DNA of 64,000 nucleotides from Rhabdornis inornatus (taxonomy: Eukaryota > Chordata > Aves > Passeriformes > Rhabdornithidae), in NCBI GenBank assembly GCA_013397075.1, contig VWZS01008816.1, positions 1,882,299 to 1,946,298 of the forward strand, given 5' to 3'. The position numbers were made by a program, and so were the translations under genes. Positions 34,237-46,783 of the stretch are shown piece after piece. The notes under the pieces were generated by a model. The model did no database searches. It worked only from the letters and a program-made list of their open reading frames with translations, and was not told where the DNA came from. Position 1 is the stretch's first letter. Each line of letters begins with the position of its first letter.

Positions 34237-37200
34237 CCAGAAAATTAATTACTTTAAATCTTCTTCTTTGTGTGTAATCATGGCAGTAGAATGCACTCAG
34301 AGAAAAAATTAAGAAAGGATCACAATTGGGTATCCAACATATAGCTCAAGATATAGAGCTCCTCTAATTAATTGTTTCTGTTGTTAGCAGATCTTTATTG
34401 TTTAAAGCTTGCATATAAGTTGAGATGCTTTCATTTATCTGAGTTTTCAGATATTTACTTACTTGCATATCATAACTTTTCAACATATTTCTAAATATGT
34501 CCTTCCTTCAGGTTATGTACTGGGGTTTTTTTGATTTTTGTTTTAGACCGAATTATACTTTATGCCAATGAAAAAAATGTCTTCTTTGTCAGACATCTCC
34601 AAATATTTTTTCATACAGGGTTATCCACCACTTTTTTCACCTGGGAAAACTGTAGTGATCACTAGTGTAGCAGGTTCACTTTTCTTGCACTGATCTGACC
34701 TCTCATGCATACATTCATTAAGGTTTTCTGAAATCTCTTAGTAATATCTAGGTGACAGAATGCCATTCTTTATCAAGACTGTTGCTGTAATATCTAGAAC
34801 ATACCTATCATACTTTAAGCCACAAAGAGATATTCTGGGTGCTTACACAGGAGAGAAGTTTATCCTCAAAGCTGAACCTTGCTAGTGCCAGTTGCTCATT
34901 TTGCAATATAAATCCTCTCTTTGAATGCCAAGTCATATTACTGGACTACATCTCTATATAAATAACTGCCAGTGTACAAACAAGAAAGGTGGATGGGATA
35001 ATGAAGACACTTGGACAAGATTAGATTATAAAAATGGAGAATCAGGCCCCTAAAGGGAAAGTGGAAATTGCAATTATTTAGACTTCAAGGAAATACTTCA
35101 AAATAAAACTCACTAGACAAAGGAACTGCAGAAAACATTTGGAACAAAGATGTAATACCACAGACTTCAAAGAGAGTAGAAAATTAAGGCACAATTATAT
35201 TCAGCTTGGATTATTTCCATACACATATGGAAATAAACACTAATACTTTTTAATATTACTGGGCTTTAACAAAGAATAAACTGACATAAGCAGTTTACCT
35301 AGCTTTAATTTGCATAGTATAGACCATCCCTGCCTAAAAAACTGTCATGTTAATCCACTGGCTAAATTTTTATAAAATAAAAGGCAGATGGATAGGAATA
35401 TTATATGACACTTTTTTTTTTAATACTACTTTCTTTAGGAATAGTCCAGTACAAGTGTAGAAACTAAACACAAAGATATCTCAGAGATATTCTCCCTCTA
35501 GGGCTCTTCTTACTTCACTGCAGATATGTTGTTGTGTTATGAGAATCAGACTATCTCTCCAAGGCAGACATTTTGCAAGTTCCAAAGAAAACAGCACACT
35601 TCAGAGACCTCAAATTACTAAATTGCATAGAAAGAACAAAAGCTTTAAGCAATGAGCCTAATCTGAAATGTCTGCGACACCATTATAAGTGCCAGGAATT
35701 TCTGTGAAGCCCTGCTACACCTGTTGTTTCTCTGCCAACTGTATGTTTATAAGCTAAAAGAAGGATAAGAGAGCAGACAAAAACGGTTGCAAACAATGGG
35801 ATGGCATTCAGAAGACCTCATTTTAATTCCAAGTGCTCCTACCAATTTCCTATCTTATTTAGACTAAATACATAATCCTTCTGAGATCCTATTGTGTGCT
35901 CATAATGGTGCTTTCGTTAATACTTTGTAACAGAAAATATCCTTTGCTGTGTTTATATATCTATATACTATATTCATGGTATTATCTGGAGTAGTACATT
36001 CACAGCATGGCTGCTGTGAAATTAAAGCTTAGTGACAGAGGAAGCAATTATGGTTTAGCAATTAGGACAAGCAGGAAAAGTAGAGTAAATTAAGATGGCA
36101 AAACAGGGACAGAACATGAGAAATGGATTGTTGCTAATGAGAATGATAGCCATATATAAAACCTCATTGTATACTAAGGTCTTAATTGCAGGAATTCTCT
36201 GAACACACAGGAAAATAGATTTGCACTGAGGGTGTCCTGTAAGACCAACAGGTCTCCCAAATTTACAAGATGCATTGCAGCATTAATTACATTCCACAAA
36301 TAAAAGAGGAAGATATCTCATACTGTTGTTAGGAAGGCAACCACAATTATTAAAATACCTTTTTCAGACTTTACATTTATTTATGATGTATCAAGACAAG
36401 GATTTTTGTACTGAAGTTTTTTCCAAAGCCACCTGAGAGATTCATATGCTCCAGTCCCTGTTAAAATTAAATCTACTAGGCAGCTTTGAAAGTCACAACT
36501 TAGCGGCAAAAACAAAGAGCTGTCAATGTACAAAGACACTTGCAAGTACGAACCATATGTTGTCTCTGCAGGACATCCTTAAATTAATCAGGCATCTTGG
36601 TTTCTATTACATTATATCAAAGAAACAGAAGTTTAGACTTTGTATTATTTCTAAAAAGGAGGGTTCATTAAATTCAGATGATCTCTATCTGGAGACCATT
36701 ACAATCATTGGGATTATTCAAGCTGAAACTGCTTTTATGTAGCAGCTTTTTTTGCGCTGGAGCTTGCTCTCTCTCTCTGTCTCTAACCCATGAAGTACCG
36801 AATACTAAGATACAGAGGGTTTAAAAATGTCTGTCCAAAGTGCTAGTACAGAACAAAATGAATGTCCATATATAGACATAATCTTGTTCTGTGTATTTAT
36901 TCAAAATGCGTGTAGTCAGGGAAAAATACGTTTTTCAAAAACCAATTAAAAATTCTAGTCTGGAATGCTCATTTTCATTCAAACAACACAAGATTAATTG
37001 AAACAATGGATTTTCTTTTGTGGTTCAAATGGGCAGGAAAGAATCTTCCTCTATCCTCCAGCAAAATTCTGATCTTGAGAGTCAGAATATCCTAAATGCA
37101 TACAAAGGTAATAAAAGCAGGATATAAAACCATTCTTTTGATTTTAGGGACCAGTCTTTATATGCAGGTAGACATTGCAAAGGTAAGATCAGGTAAACAC

Positions 37201-39570
37201 TTTGTTTACAATTATTAATATGAAAAATCTTTTAAAATGCTTCTACAATGTATGCCAAAGACTCCAGTTTTACTGACCCCTTATTGCAATGATTGGAAAT
37301 TTTCTGCTTCTTCAGCTACCTTTTTCAGTTTTTCTACATTTTAAGTTTCACAATTAATGATATACACACAAGTAGATAAGATTAGGAAGATGATTTGCCT
37401 CTGGGCAGGTTATTCCATGACTGTTCATTATGTGTGCTCATTCCCTGAAGCAGCTGGTATTGACTGCTGACAGAAATAGCACATTGAATTAGCAGATCAG
37501 TGGTTTGACCTGTAATGGCAATTCCAATTGTCCTTTGCTGCCATGAGCACAAAAGTTTAATCAAAATGGGTGTAAATTAGCTCAGACATTTGAAAACTGA
37601 GGCAGATTATACAAACTGCATACAGAAAAAAAAAATCTTCTAATGCAATTTTGGCAAATATCATCTTCACAGCAAAGATAGGAACAATTAAAAATCTAGA
37701 TTTTCTGAGTCATCTTTCACATGGAAAACTCATGTCTTACTGCCCATCAGCTCTACCATTAATTTTATTATTACTGGGACAATTTTTGTCCTAGTACTGC
37801 CCTCTTTGATCTTTCCCTAAAGAAAATTACTTCCGGTGACCTGGAGAAATCATAGGAGCTATGTTTTTTGCAGGAGGATGAGTGAGATGGAAACAGCATG
37901 GAAATATTTGTGACAAATAGGGCTTCTGAAGATCATGAGATTATTTCTTCTCACCTAGAAAGATTCATAAACACTGAAACATGATAAATGAACAGCCAGG
38001 GTATTACAGAGATTCTACTTATGACTACTGAAATAAAACTATTAGAGTATGTCCAGATGACTGCAATACCAAGTAACTTTGGCAGATTTAAATCCAACTA
38101 CACATTTGCCTAAGCTTTTATGAAGAGGGAGTTTTATTTAAGTGCTGAAAATGTAAATTGAGTGTGGTGTCATTTCCTCACTTAACACACTTTTAAAATT
38201 AGTTTGTACACTACTAATACAGACATGTTACAGTTAAAACAAATCCTAGAAAGTAAAACACCTGTAAAAGAAACGAAGCTAAACTTTCCACATTTTATCT
38301 AAACTAAGAATGCTGGGTTTATTCTCTTAATTATGTTCAGTTCTGTAAAGGAATCCAAAAGAGCACTCAGACTGCCTTAAGAGCAGACATACAGAGACCA
38401 TAAGAAGCCTCAAAGTCATGCAATACTTCATAAATAAGTTTAAGAATACACTTTTTTAATAGGTATTTCGTCAGGGCATTAGTAAGGCAGTGGTCATAAT
38501 TTAAGTAAATGTATGATTAACAGTGGAAGTACCACTTTGCTGAAATTCTTGCAGCCCTCCCCACTACTCCTCCTTTAGTTTCTGTTTCTTAGTTAACTTT
38601 CATGAAGGGCACCTGACACACTGCCTCCTCAGTTTCAGCTCAGGTATACTTTTTTCCTGTGTGCTTGATTCCTTTTTTCCCAATGGTATCATTTCAAGTG
38701 TTGAATTTTATATTAATATGCTCCTGTCTTTATAATGTTTTACCATGGAGACAAAAGAAGAAATGTAGGTGTTTTATTTGCTGCATATCTTTGTCTCATT
38801 TTCTAGAATTAAATTTTTCATTCTATTGACCTTAGAGCTTAATCATGTTCTCATTATTTTCAAGGAGATTGTTTCTGTGATATGCAGGAGGTGAAGAAGG
38901 AGGTTATTGTCTTTATATCACTATACCCTTCTTACAGTATTTCCTTCAGAAGATGAATTCCATACTCAATAATGCCAGTATAGTTTAGGAGAATTTAGTT
39001 GAGGTGGGGATAAAATAAAATTTGCTTTTAAAATCAAGGATCTGAATTTTGCTAATGAGAAAAGAGATAATTTTGTTTTATGTTGTGTGAACATGTACAA
39101 AGCAGATGTCTAATTTCAGTTTCATCCAATAACTCCAGAGGTGATAGAGGCCTAAACCAGGTGTGCTTGGATAGTATCTGAAGATGAGAATAGGAGATAA
39201 AATTGCCAATTGCTAGTCTGGAACCAGTTTTGGTTTGCACACACTGTTTTACTACGTTTGAGAGACTTTTCACTTCACAAATTGAGGAAACACTACATTT
39301 GTAATAGTGTACAGATGTGTAGGCCAACAACATCTGAATCTGCCTAGAGAGATGTCATGCTGAGTTAAAGCAATGTTTTCCAGCTCCAGAGTGATGGAGC
39401 TTGATTTAGACTGGAGTAAAACAAACAACAACAAAATATGTCTCATCACATAAACAGAGAATAAGATAAGCTGTTGAAGGACCTCCTGTACTTCAAAAGG
39501 TGGTGGTTTGTTTTCAGTGCCACATGCAGTTTTCCAACAGTTGGAAAATAAAAAATACTAACAAAGCTGT

Positions 39571-40021
39571 TGGAGATGGCAGAAAGGGATGGCAAAGTGC
39601 AGATAGCAGAACAATTCAAGGCGACTGGAAGCAGCTTGTGTGGCAAAAGGCTGTATGTGGATGCACAGCCTGGGAAAATGTGAAAACGGGAAAGCTTTCC
39701 CATGGACTGCCTGAGAAGTACAAGCTTTCTCATAAGCTTGGAGAAAAACAGAATGGAAAGAATCTCAAACAAAGATGCACCTGCTATTATTTGCAGAATG
39801 TGTACTGTGAGAAATTGTATTGTTTACAGTAAGAACATCTTCCAAGAGGTGTTGCTTGCTCTGGCCAATGAGCTGTGTTCTGTTCTTGGGTTAGCGTTCG
39901 AGTGTACGTAAGGAAGGTAGCGTTACAATAACGTGTTCCTTTCCTATCTTGAAAGGAGACCGTGTTGCTGTGTGTTTTATTACCGCTGTTCTGTAGCTGA
40001 CTATATGCCAAAACAGCAACA
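39571..40021 (+). mobile_element. Probable solo LTR, 451 bp
   Basis: The proposed element runs from TGGAGATGGC to CAGCAACA, with GCTGT on both sides (39566-39570 and 40022-40026) as a 5-bp target duplication. It contains a CCAAT box (39865-39869) and a polyA-signal variant AATAAC (39927-39932). The stretch from 39890 to 39990 has more CpG (GCGTTCG, ACGTAA, AACGTG, ACCGTG, ACCGCTG) than the surrounding DNA. No clear TATA box is visible. An alternative start three bases upstream (TGTTGG) would fit LTR ends equally well but would lose the matching flanks. A 110-codon plus frame (39500-39832) crosses the left edge and shows no domain. Confidence 0.6.
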
Positions 40022-40026
40022 GCTGT

Positions 40027-41436
40027 AAGGGATACTTTGCAGGACAGCTGATGAGAGGGAAACACTCCTTGAAGTTTGTAAAGAGAGGACAGATGGCAGA
40101 CGAGAGGAAAGCAAGAGGCAACTGACAGAACTGGATCAAACCAACCTGAGTGCAGTTCAGACCGAACTTACTGGTTAAGCCCAGGAAAGTTTGGGTTAAT
40201 TTTCTGAGCTTATTAGATGGTCTAAGCTAATGCCTTAATAGCAACATGCTTGGCTTTAAATTCAGCTCTTGCTGTTGTCCATCTAGAATCAAGGATTAGA
40301 TGCCTGAGTTCTGCTAGTAGCTAATAAAAAGTAGAAATAGAAACATCAGAAATTGTAGCTATGGCTACTTTAAAAACCTAGGGTTCCTGGGAGACCTGTT
40401 CTGGCAGGGAAGAACAGACCACAAGTTTTCTTACGTGATTTCATAAGTACCATTTGCAAACCAAGGAGCTAGGTTTTTATGCACTTCAGTACCTAGCCGA
40501 AACCAAGCTACTTTTTGAGTGTGAAGCAGTTTGAATCTGCATCTGTGTGGCATTGAGAAGTACTACCAATTAGCTGCATCCCATTGAAGCAACTATTTAT
40601 TTTCCCAGGTACAATTTGATATGCCTGTTTGGGCTATTCTGGGAAAGTGCACCTGGTCTTCTGTGCTGTCTTAGGTAATTTTAACAGTACGTTTTGCTGA
40701 AGAAAACATTTTCTTGCATTTTATTGTATCTTATGCTGAAATTAGCAAGTAGTGTGGAACAGCAAGAGTAGAGCCTGACAGCTGTTGCTGGGACCACAGT
40801 GTTTGTACCATCTCCATTACAGGTAGTTTTGCTCTGCAGACCCAGTCAGGTCCTGCAGCCCCAGTGTTTGTTGTCAGCTGCCTGCATGACCTATCCTTCT
40901 TGAACACATTTTCTGCTTCAGTTTTGTCTGAAAGGAATTCAGTTCAGCTACCTCAGTGCTTCTTCATGACATCAAATGTTAGTAGGCACAACCAAGAAAT
41001 TTGCTTCTAAATCAGACTCACAATAGGACTTATAATGTAGGTCCATCTTTATATACTAGAGCACTTCTGGGTTAGTCCTCTGTGTTGGCAGATATCTTTC
41101 TAGTATCATTGAGGCCTTAGGATTTTATTAGCAATGCTATCTATTTGGAAAATAAAATAAATTTGTTTATGTTTTTGAGAAGACTTGTCTGAAAAAGAGG
41201 ACGCCTTTTTACAGTTCTGAATTTTAGCACCGAAAAATGTGTTAACAATCTATTCCATTAACAAATACTGGCTCATAAATTCAGTGTTCAGGTTCAGTGA
41301 CAAAGATGCCACTATAATTTGTGCAATATAACTATAATATGCCTGACCTTAACTTCATTTTGAAAGCAAGCAAAACAAGGCTAACTAGTATATTAGAGGA
41401 TTTCCCACAATGATCAGTGAAGTGAGTGAGACCCTT
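40027..41436. other. Anonymous non-coding DNA
   Basis: No gene or repeat is recognised. A modestly GC-richer stretch lies at 40750-40930. Confidence 0.5.
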
Positions 41437-41611
41437 TGTGGTGGGTTGACCCTGACTGGGTGCCAGGTACTTCACCAAAGCTGCTCTATCCCTCCTCTCC
41501 ACCACCGTACAGCTTTTGCTTTTTTAATTCTCTCCCTTGTTCTTCAGTGGGGAGAGTGTGAGTAGGCAACTAGATGGGTACTTAGCTGTTGACTGGGATC
41601 AACACTCCACA
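41437..41611. mobile_element. Small fold-back element with LTR-like ends
   Basis: The left end TGTGGTGGGTTGACCCTGAC matches the end sequence of the family 1 LTRs. The right end, read on the opposite strand, is TGTGGAGTGTTGATCCCAG, so the termini form an imperfect inverted repeat. The pairing continues inward: GCCAGGTACTT against a partner ending GCTAAGTACCC. Only about 175 bases lie between the ends. It could be two LTR ends joined head to head or a short non-autonomous element. No target duplication was seen. Confidence 0.5.
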
Positions 41612-44600
41612 GGGGGAGGAGAGGGAAAAAAAATGTTTTGCTGAAAATTTTAGGCTTCCAAACTGTCTCTCAGTAAAATTAATTCCTTCATACAGTCATT
41701 GTACTGCTTAACACTACAGAGGAACAGATGCTTACAGGCAATGCAAGAAGCCTATAGTCTCACACTAGAACCTGGCCTGAGGGAAAATTACACATGGAGC
41801 CACAGTAACTGTTTATTGGTCAGAAAGTAAAAGGACCTCTTTAAATACAATGTCAGAAGCAACAGTAGAGAAGGTGTCTCACTGTTTGAGGTGCTTACTT
41901 AAAGGGAAAGTTAATTCAAACAGAAAATAAAATACATAAAAGAGGCAGCTGTGTCTGAGCACACTACCATCCAGTATATGAAGGAACCTTCTGTGAGCAA
42001 TCCTGCCTTCACTCGGGAGTGCAAACAACTCCAGAAGAAGGCTTCAAGGAAAGAAGCAATGCTGCCTCTGGCTAAACACCATGACAGACAAAAGAGACTG
42101 AGGGGTACAATTTCTCTGAATTAACATACCCAGAATCACTACACAAAATACAGCTATGGATACAAAATGTGAGGGAAAGCATTATTTCTCAGTACTTTAC
42201 ATAAACATAAAGGCCACAGAAGTAGTCAAACAGACAAGAATGAAAGCCAAGAACAAAAACATATTGAATACCTAGATTTTAAATGTTGGAAAATTGAGTC
42301 AGAAGACAAAACATTTTGAAAATATGGTTTGACTCTGGAGCTCCTCAGGTTACTCTGGGGTGTATTTTAGAGCAAACTCATTGCTACAGATAGAAATTGA
42401 TTCCTCCCCTGACTCTCCTTGTAAGTCTTAGCTTTAGGATCACTTGAGAATGAAAATCTATAATATGTCGATGGGTTCAGAAGCTGAACATAATAATGCC
42501 AACCAAAGTTGTCTTATAGGTGAGGAAATACACATAATTATGGAAAACCCTTTGATAGTAGGAATTAGACAATATTTTACAAAGTTTCCTGTTCCTTCTA
42601 ATTTTCCCTATCTGGAAAAGAGTGCTTCTCTCTATTCCCACAATCCTACACCTTAGGTAAGCAACAAGCTGCAAACAATGTAAATTAAGTGCTCAGAAAC
42701 TGGGCAAATTTCCACTTTTTTCCCTTTTTTTTCCCCTTATACATGCAACGAATGAGTATGGCAAATCTCTTTAGCCCTGCATAATACTAATTTAGGCAGT
42801 CAGAAAGATATTTCCGTATATCTGTCTTTTAAATCAAATTTTCCGGGACCACAGTATACTAAATAAAACTTTGCACTGATCTTCAGTCTGTTTCTACAAA
42901 TTTCTGAACAAAACATTTTTAGGGTATTCATTTTGATAGGTCTAGTTCTATAGACGTAAAGACCCTGCCATGTTCGTATTTTTGAGAAGAAGCTTAATGC
43001 ATTCTCCTGTCTCCATAACCTGGTTTGTAACTTTCTGTCTTTTGAAATTCAGTGTGATAATTAGACTTATTTTGTTAGTTCATCCATTTATTTAATTTAA
43101 ACTGAAATCAACTTAATCCAGATTGATCCAAGCTTATTATTAATATAATTTGTTCGCTAAGCTTTGCCTAGCTCAGTATTACCTGTCATTTTCAGTAGTA
43201 TTTATCTTTCTAACAAAATTAAGGACAGTTTTATCCCACAATAGTCACGATAAAGGTGGAAAAATCCATTTCAATATAAGGTTTTCATAGATACTTCTGA
43301 TTAACTGTGTGGCAACTCATATTATGACTGATATCATTGATGTGAAACAGGAATCAAGCTGGAATTCATAAGCACTTTTCCACATTCTTCTTATGAGAAG
43401 ACCCTGATTACCAAATATATATATGATTATATAAAAGGTCTGCCCCAAAGCAAAAAAGCAATTGGCTCTAAAAAGCACTATGAGTAGTAGTCATTCTCCA
43501 TCCTGAATTTTGAAGGATGAATTGAAAAAAAAAAAGTGCAGCCTGAAGCTTTCTTATTATTCTCAGTATTGCATGGCACACAGTTTAATGCCAAAATCAT
43601 ACTTGCCATAATATAAACAGAAGTTGGAAAATAAATATAAGAACTCATAAAATGAATCTGTCCTAGTTTTAGGACCATGTTTGACTCAATGAGTCCAGAT
43701 AAAAATGCTAGAGTAATAATGATGACTTTTATTTTGACAAGTCTTGTTTCCCCCCTAAATTTATGAAATGGAGACCAAAAAAAAAAAGAATATACTTGAT
43801 ATTTACCCTAAATTGTTCAGTTTCAACTTCTTGTTACTGAAAATAAATAAGTAAATATTTTCTGTGGAAGTGAAAATCTTGACAAACTTTTCCTGAAGAG
43901 GGTATTGCACAAGGGACTAATTGATTTTTTGCAGGAAAAACAAAACAAAACCAACAGAAAAAACAATACAAGTTTCCACATAACTGCTTTGATGAAGGAT
44001 TTTGAATTCACTGATAACACTGTCAAATTGCACCGAAGTTTTAAGAGACTCAACAACAATATTTTCTTTGAACAAAATATTCTACAATGAACATCTGCAA
44101 TCATTTGTCAATGTCTCCATAACTCTAAAGGAGTCCCACAGAAGTAGTTTCCATGTGAACAGGGCAGTGGTGCCTGGTCACAGTCTATGAAATCCAATCT
44201 CAATTTTACAGTTATTAAGATTATTAACAACCTGCAATATCTTATTATACAGCAACGGATGCTGCAATCAAGTAATTTTCCTATTTCGAAAACACAATTA
44301 TTAATCCCTTATAAATATGATAAATATAACCATGTTACAAAGTGTGGCTATTCAATTGTTTCTGAAGAACAACATGATATGCAATGAGGATGTAAACAAT
44401 GTGGTGCAATAGAAGGAAAAAATAACCTCTTAGAACACTTTTGGTTGATACTGTGGAAAATTGTTCAGGGTTTGAAAGGAACTGGTTCAAGACCAGCAGC
44501 ACAAACATCATTTGAATAGATACAGGCCTCTGTCCCTTCTCATATAGCTAAACTTGATTATTTTCTCTAGAAAAAAACCACATTTTTATAATAAATTCGC

Positions 44601-44980
44601 AAGACTTGATCTTGTCTGCACAGATCTGGAGGACATAGCTCATGCTGAAGTCAGTACAAATCTATGCAGCTAAAGCAATGTACCAAAGTCAGTTAAATTT
44701 TGCTGTGCTAGACAAAAACAAAATCTGCCCTCTAAGCAAAGTTCCAATATACAAGCACATTTTTCAGCAAGTGTTATGCATCATGGGGATCCATATGGCT
44801 TCAAACATTCTAACAGACATCTGCATTTTTACACAAATGGAAGCATCACGTAAGAATAATTCACAAAGTCTGGTTTTGCTAGACAGTTTTGGTTTATGCA
44901 ATCAATATTATTTCTATTTAGAACAATTTTTTGTGAGATATAGGTCTTGTGAGATTATGCTACACTACATAACCAGTTAC
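41612..44980. other. Anonymous AT-rich non-coding DNA
   Basis: No gene, RNA gene or recognised repeat is seen. Frames up to about 93 codons are without domains. Confidence 0.5.
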
Positions 44981-44998
44981 AAACAAACAAACAAACAA
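44981..44998 (+). repeat. (AAAC)n microsatellite, left of gap
   Basis: The tract runs directly into the N at 44999 and continues as the same repeat to the right of the N at 45686, suggesting one interrupted microsatellite. Confidence 0.85.
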
Positions 44999-44999
44999 N
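44999..44999. other. Assembly gap (single N)
   Basis: A single undetermined base between the AAAC tract and the start of the first duplicated block. Confidence 0.95.
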
Positions 45000-45685
45000 T
45001 AGGGGCAGGCAGTCATGCCTATGTACATGTACATAAATACCTGATTTGAAGGTATCAACAAATGTCCACTGGCACAGAACATTTACTGATCAACTTAGTT
45101 AATCAACTACGAGGAGCAGAAACCAGATGTATGTAATTGATAGAAACACAGCAAAACAGAAATTAATTCAAAATATGAAATAGAAAACTCTGATGTCATG
45201 TGAACCTGAATTTACTGCCTCATCAAACACTTGTAACATTTCCAGCTGACTGCTGCAGAAGAATAAAAGACAAAAGTTTTCCTTCTTTTTAGTACAATTA
45301 TGCTATAAAGGACTTCAGGTTGTTATTTACAACCCTGATTCAGACTGTGATTTTTAAACTGATGTTTCAAACTTCATTGCTTTTTGCTTTTTAATTTTCT
45401 CACAAAATATGTTTTGACCTGGAAGGAAGCCATAGAAAGTTGTACTTAGGAGCCAATGAACTGACAAGAGAGGACAAATTATGTTTATGGATTCCCACGG
45501 GGCTATGAATAAAATGGTTCATCACCCACACATTTCTTCTACTTAGAGATCTGAAGTACATCATTCTCAAAGGGCATACACATACAGACAATCACCAAAT
45601 CCCATGGGAATAAATGCAAATCATAATCCCAATATATGAGCTGTCAAGGACCACTGGAGACTGCATTTCAATCATCTTGGCAGTT
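45000..45685 (+). repeat. 686-bp duplicated block, copy 1
   Basis: Identical to 46098-46783 at a constant offset of 1098, with one difference found by eye (A at 45184, G at 46282). N characters bound it on both sides (44999 and 45686). It contains no gene. Most likely an assembly artefact or a second allele placed in tandem. Confidence 0.9.
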
Positions 45686-45686
45686 N
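45686..45686. other. Assembly gap (single N)
   Basis: A single undetermined base between duplicated block 1 and the AAAC tract. Confidence 0.95.
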
Positions 45687-45712
45687 AAACAAACAAACAA
45701 AACAAACAAACA
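45687..45712 (+). repeat. (AAAC)n microsatellite, right of gap
   Basis: An AAAC repeat with one A insertion. It continues the tract that stops at 44998. Confidence 0.85.
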
Positions 45713-46021
45713 ATCTATTTAGGAAACCTGCAAATGAGGGATTTTATCTATGAAGGAATACCAGGGCATCTTTTCAAGATCAAAGTAACACGTATTTCTG
45801 GGCAGATCATGCTTATAATAGCTCACAAACCACCAACAGTAACACAGCTTGGTTTAAAATCATATGGAGAATACTCAGTGGTATTACACCCTTTCCCAAT
45901 ACTGAAAAAATTCTCCTTTCTTGAGTAAAGCCATGGTTCTAATGGTGCTTTAAGTTTCATTAGTTTCATGAGTTGCTAGATATAATAAGGAAATAGGTGG
46001 TAAAATTATGTCAAAGAAAGA

Positions 46022-46022
<1 letters not shown>

Positions 46023-46060
<38 letters not shown>
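46023..46060. repeat. (TA)19 microsatellite
   Basis: Nineteen uninterrupted TA units, followed by AATATATACACACACATAG and then two Ns. Confidence 0.95.
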
Positions 46061-46064
<4 letters not shown>

Positions 46065-46100
46065 TATACACACACATAGNNAATATATACACACACATAG
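46061..46100. repeat. 19-bp repeat on both sides of an NN gap
   Basis: AATATATACACACACATAG at 46061-46079 is repeated exactly at 46082-46100, with NN at 46080-46081. This looks like two contig ends that overlap but were not merged. Confidence 0.9.
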
Positions 46101-46783
46101 GGGCAGGCAGTCATGCCTATGTACATGTACATAAATACCTGATTTGAAGGTATCAACAAATGTCCACTGGCACAGAACATTTACTGATCAACTTAGTTAA
46201 TCAACTACGAGGAGCAGAAACCAGATGTATGTAATTGATAGAAACACAGCAAAACAGAAATTAATTCAAAATATGAAATAGGAAACTCTGATGTCATGTG
46301 AACCTGAATTTACTGCCTCATCAAACACTTGTAACATTTCCAGCTGACTGCTGCAGAAGAATAAAAGACAAAAGTTTTCCTTCTTTTTAGTACAATTATG
46401 CTATAAAGGACTTCAGGTTGTTATTTACAACCCTGATTCAGACTGTGATTTTTAAACTGATGTTTCAAACTTCATTGCTTTTTGCTTTTTAATTTTCTCA
46501 CAAAATATGTTTTGACCTGGAAGGAAGCCATAGAAAGTTGTACTTAGGAGCCAATGAACTGACAAGAGAGGACAAATTATGTTTATGGATTCCCACGGGG
46601 CTATGAATAAAATGGTTCATCACCCACACATTTCTTCTACTTAGAGATCTGAAGTACATCATTCTCAAAGGGCATACACATACAGACAATCACCAAATCC
46701 CATGGGAATAAATGCAAATCATAATCCCAATATATGAGCTGTCAAGGACCACTGGAGACTGCATTTCAATCATCTTGGCAGTT
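46098..46783 (+). repeat. 686-bp duplicated block, copy 2
   Basis: The second copy of 45000-45685. On its right the sequence continues without an N into unique DNA (ATACTACATTGAATC). On its left it joins the TA/CA tract. This makes copy 2 the likely true location. Confidence 0.9.

Larger units (their letters stand above)
29396..39565. other. Long anonymous AT-rich region
   Basis: About 10 kb without a gene, RNA gene or recognisable transposon. Open frames stay below about 100 codons and show no domains. Small items are a 16-bp tandem pair at 32410-32441, an A run with (AT)n at 34214-34236, a CT run near 36767, and an 8-bp hairpin TTTTCCAA-CAG-TTGGAAAA at 39530-39548. Repeat-poor AT-rich DNA like this may hold conserved regulatory elements, but nothing in the sequence alone identifies them. 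Confidence 0.5.

Noticed and set aside
44642..45049. 135-codon plus frame
   Set aside because: It runs through the AAAC microsatellite and the N at 44999 into the duplicated block, so its last part is an assembly join.
45950..46180. 76-codon minus frame rich in alternating Y and I
   Set aside because: It is a translation of the (TA)19 microsatellite and the NN gap.
45400..46689. The same 63-codon minus frame appearing twice (45400-45591 and 46498-46689)
   Set aside because: The frames are identical because they lie in the duplicated 686-bp block. They show no domain, and the duplication is probably an assembly artefact.
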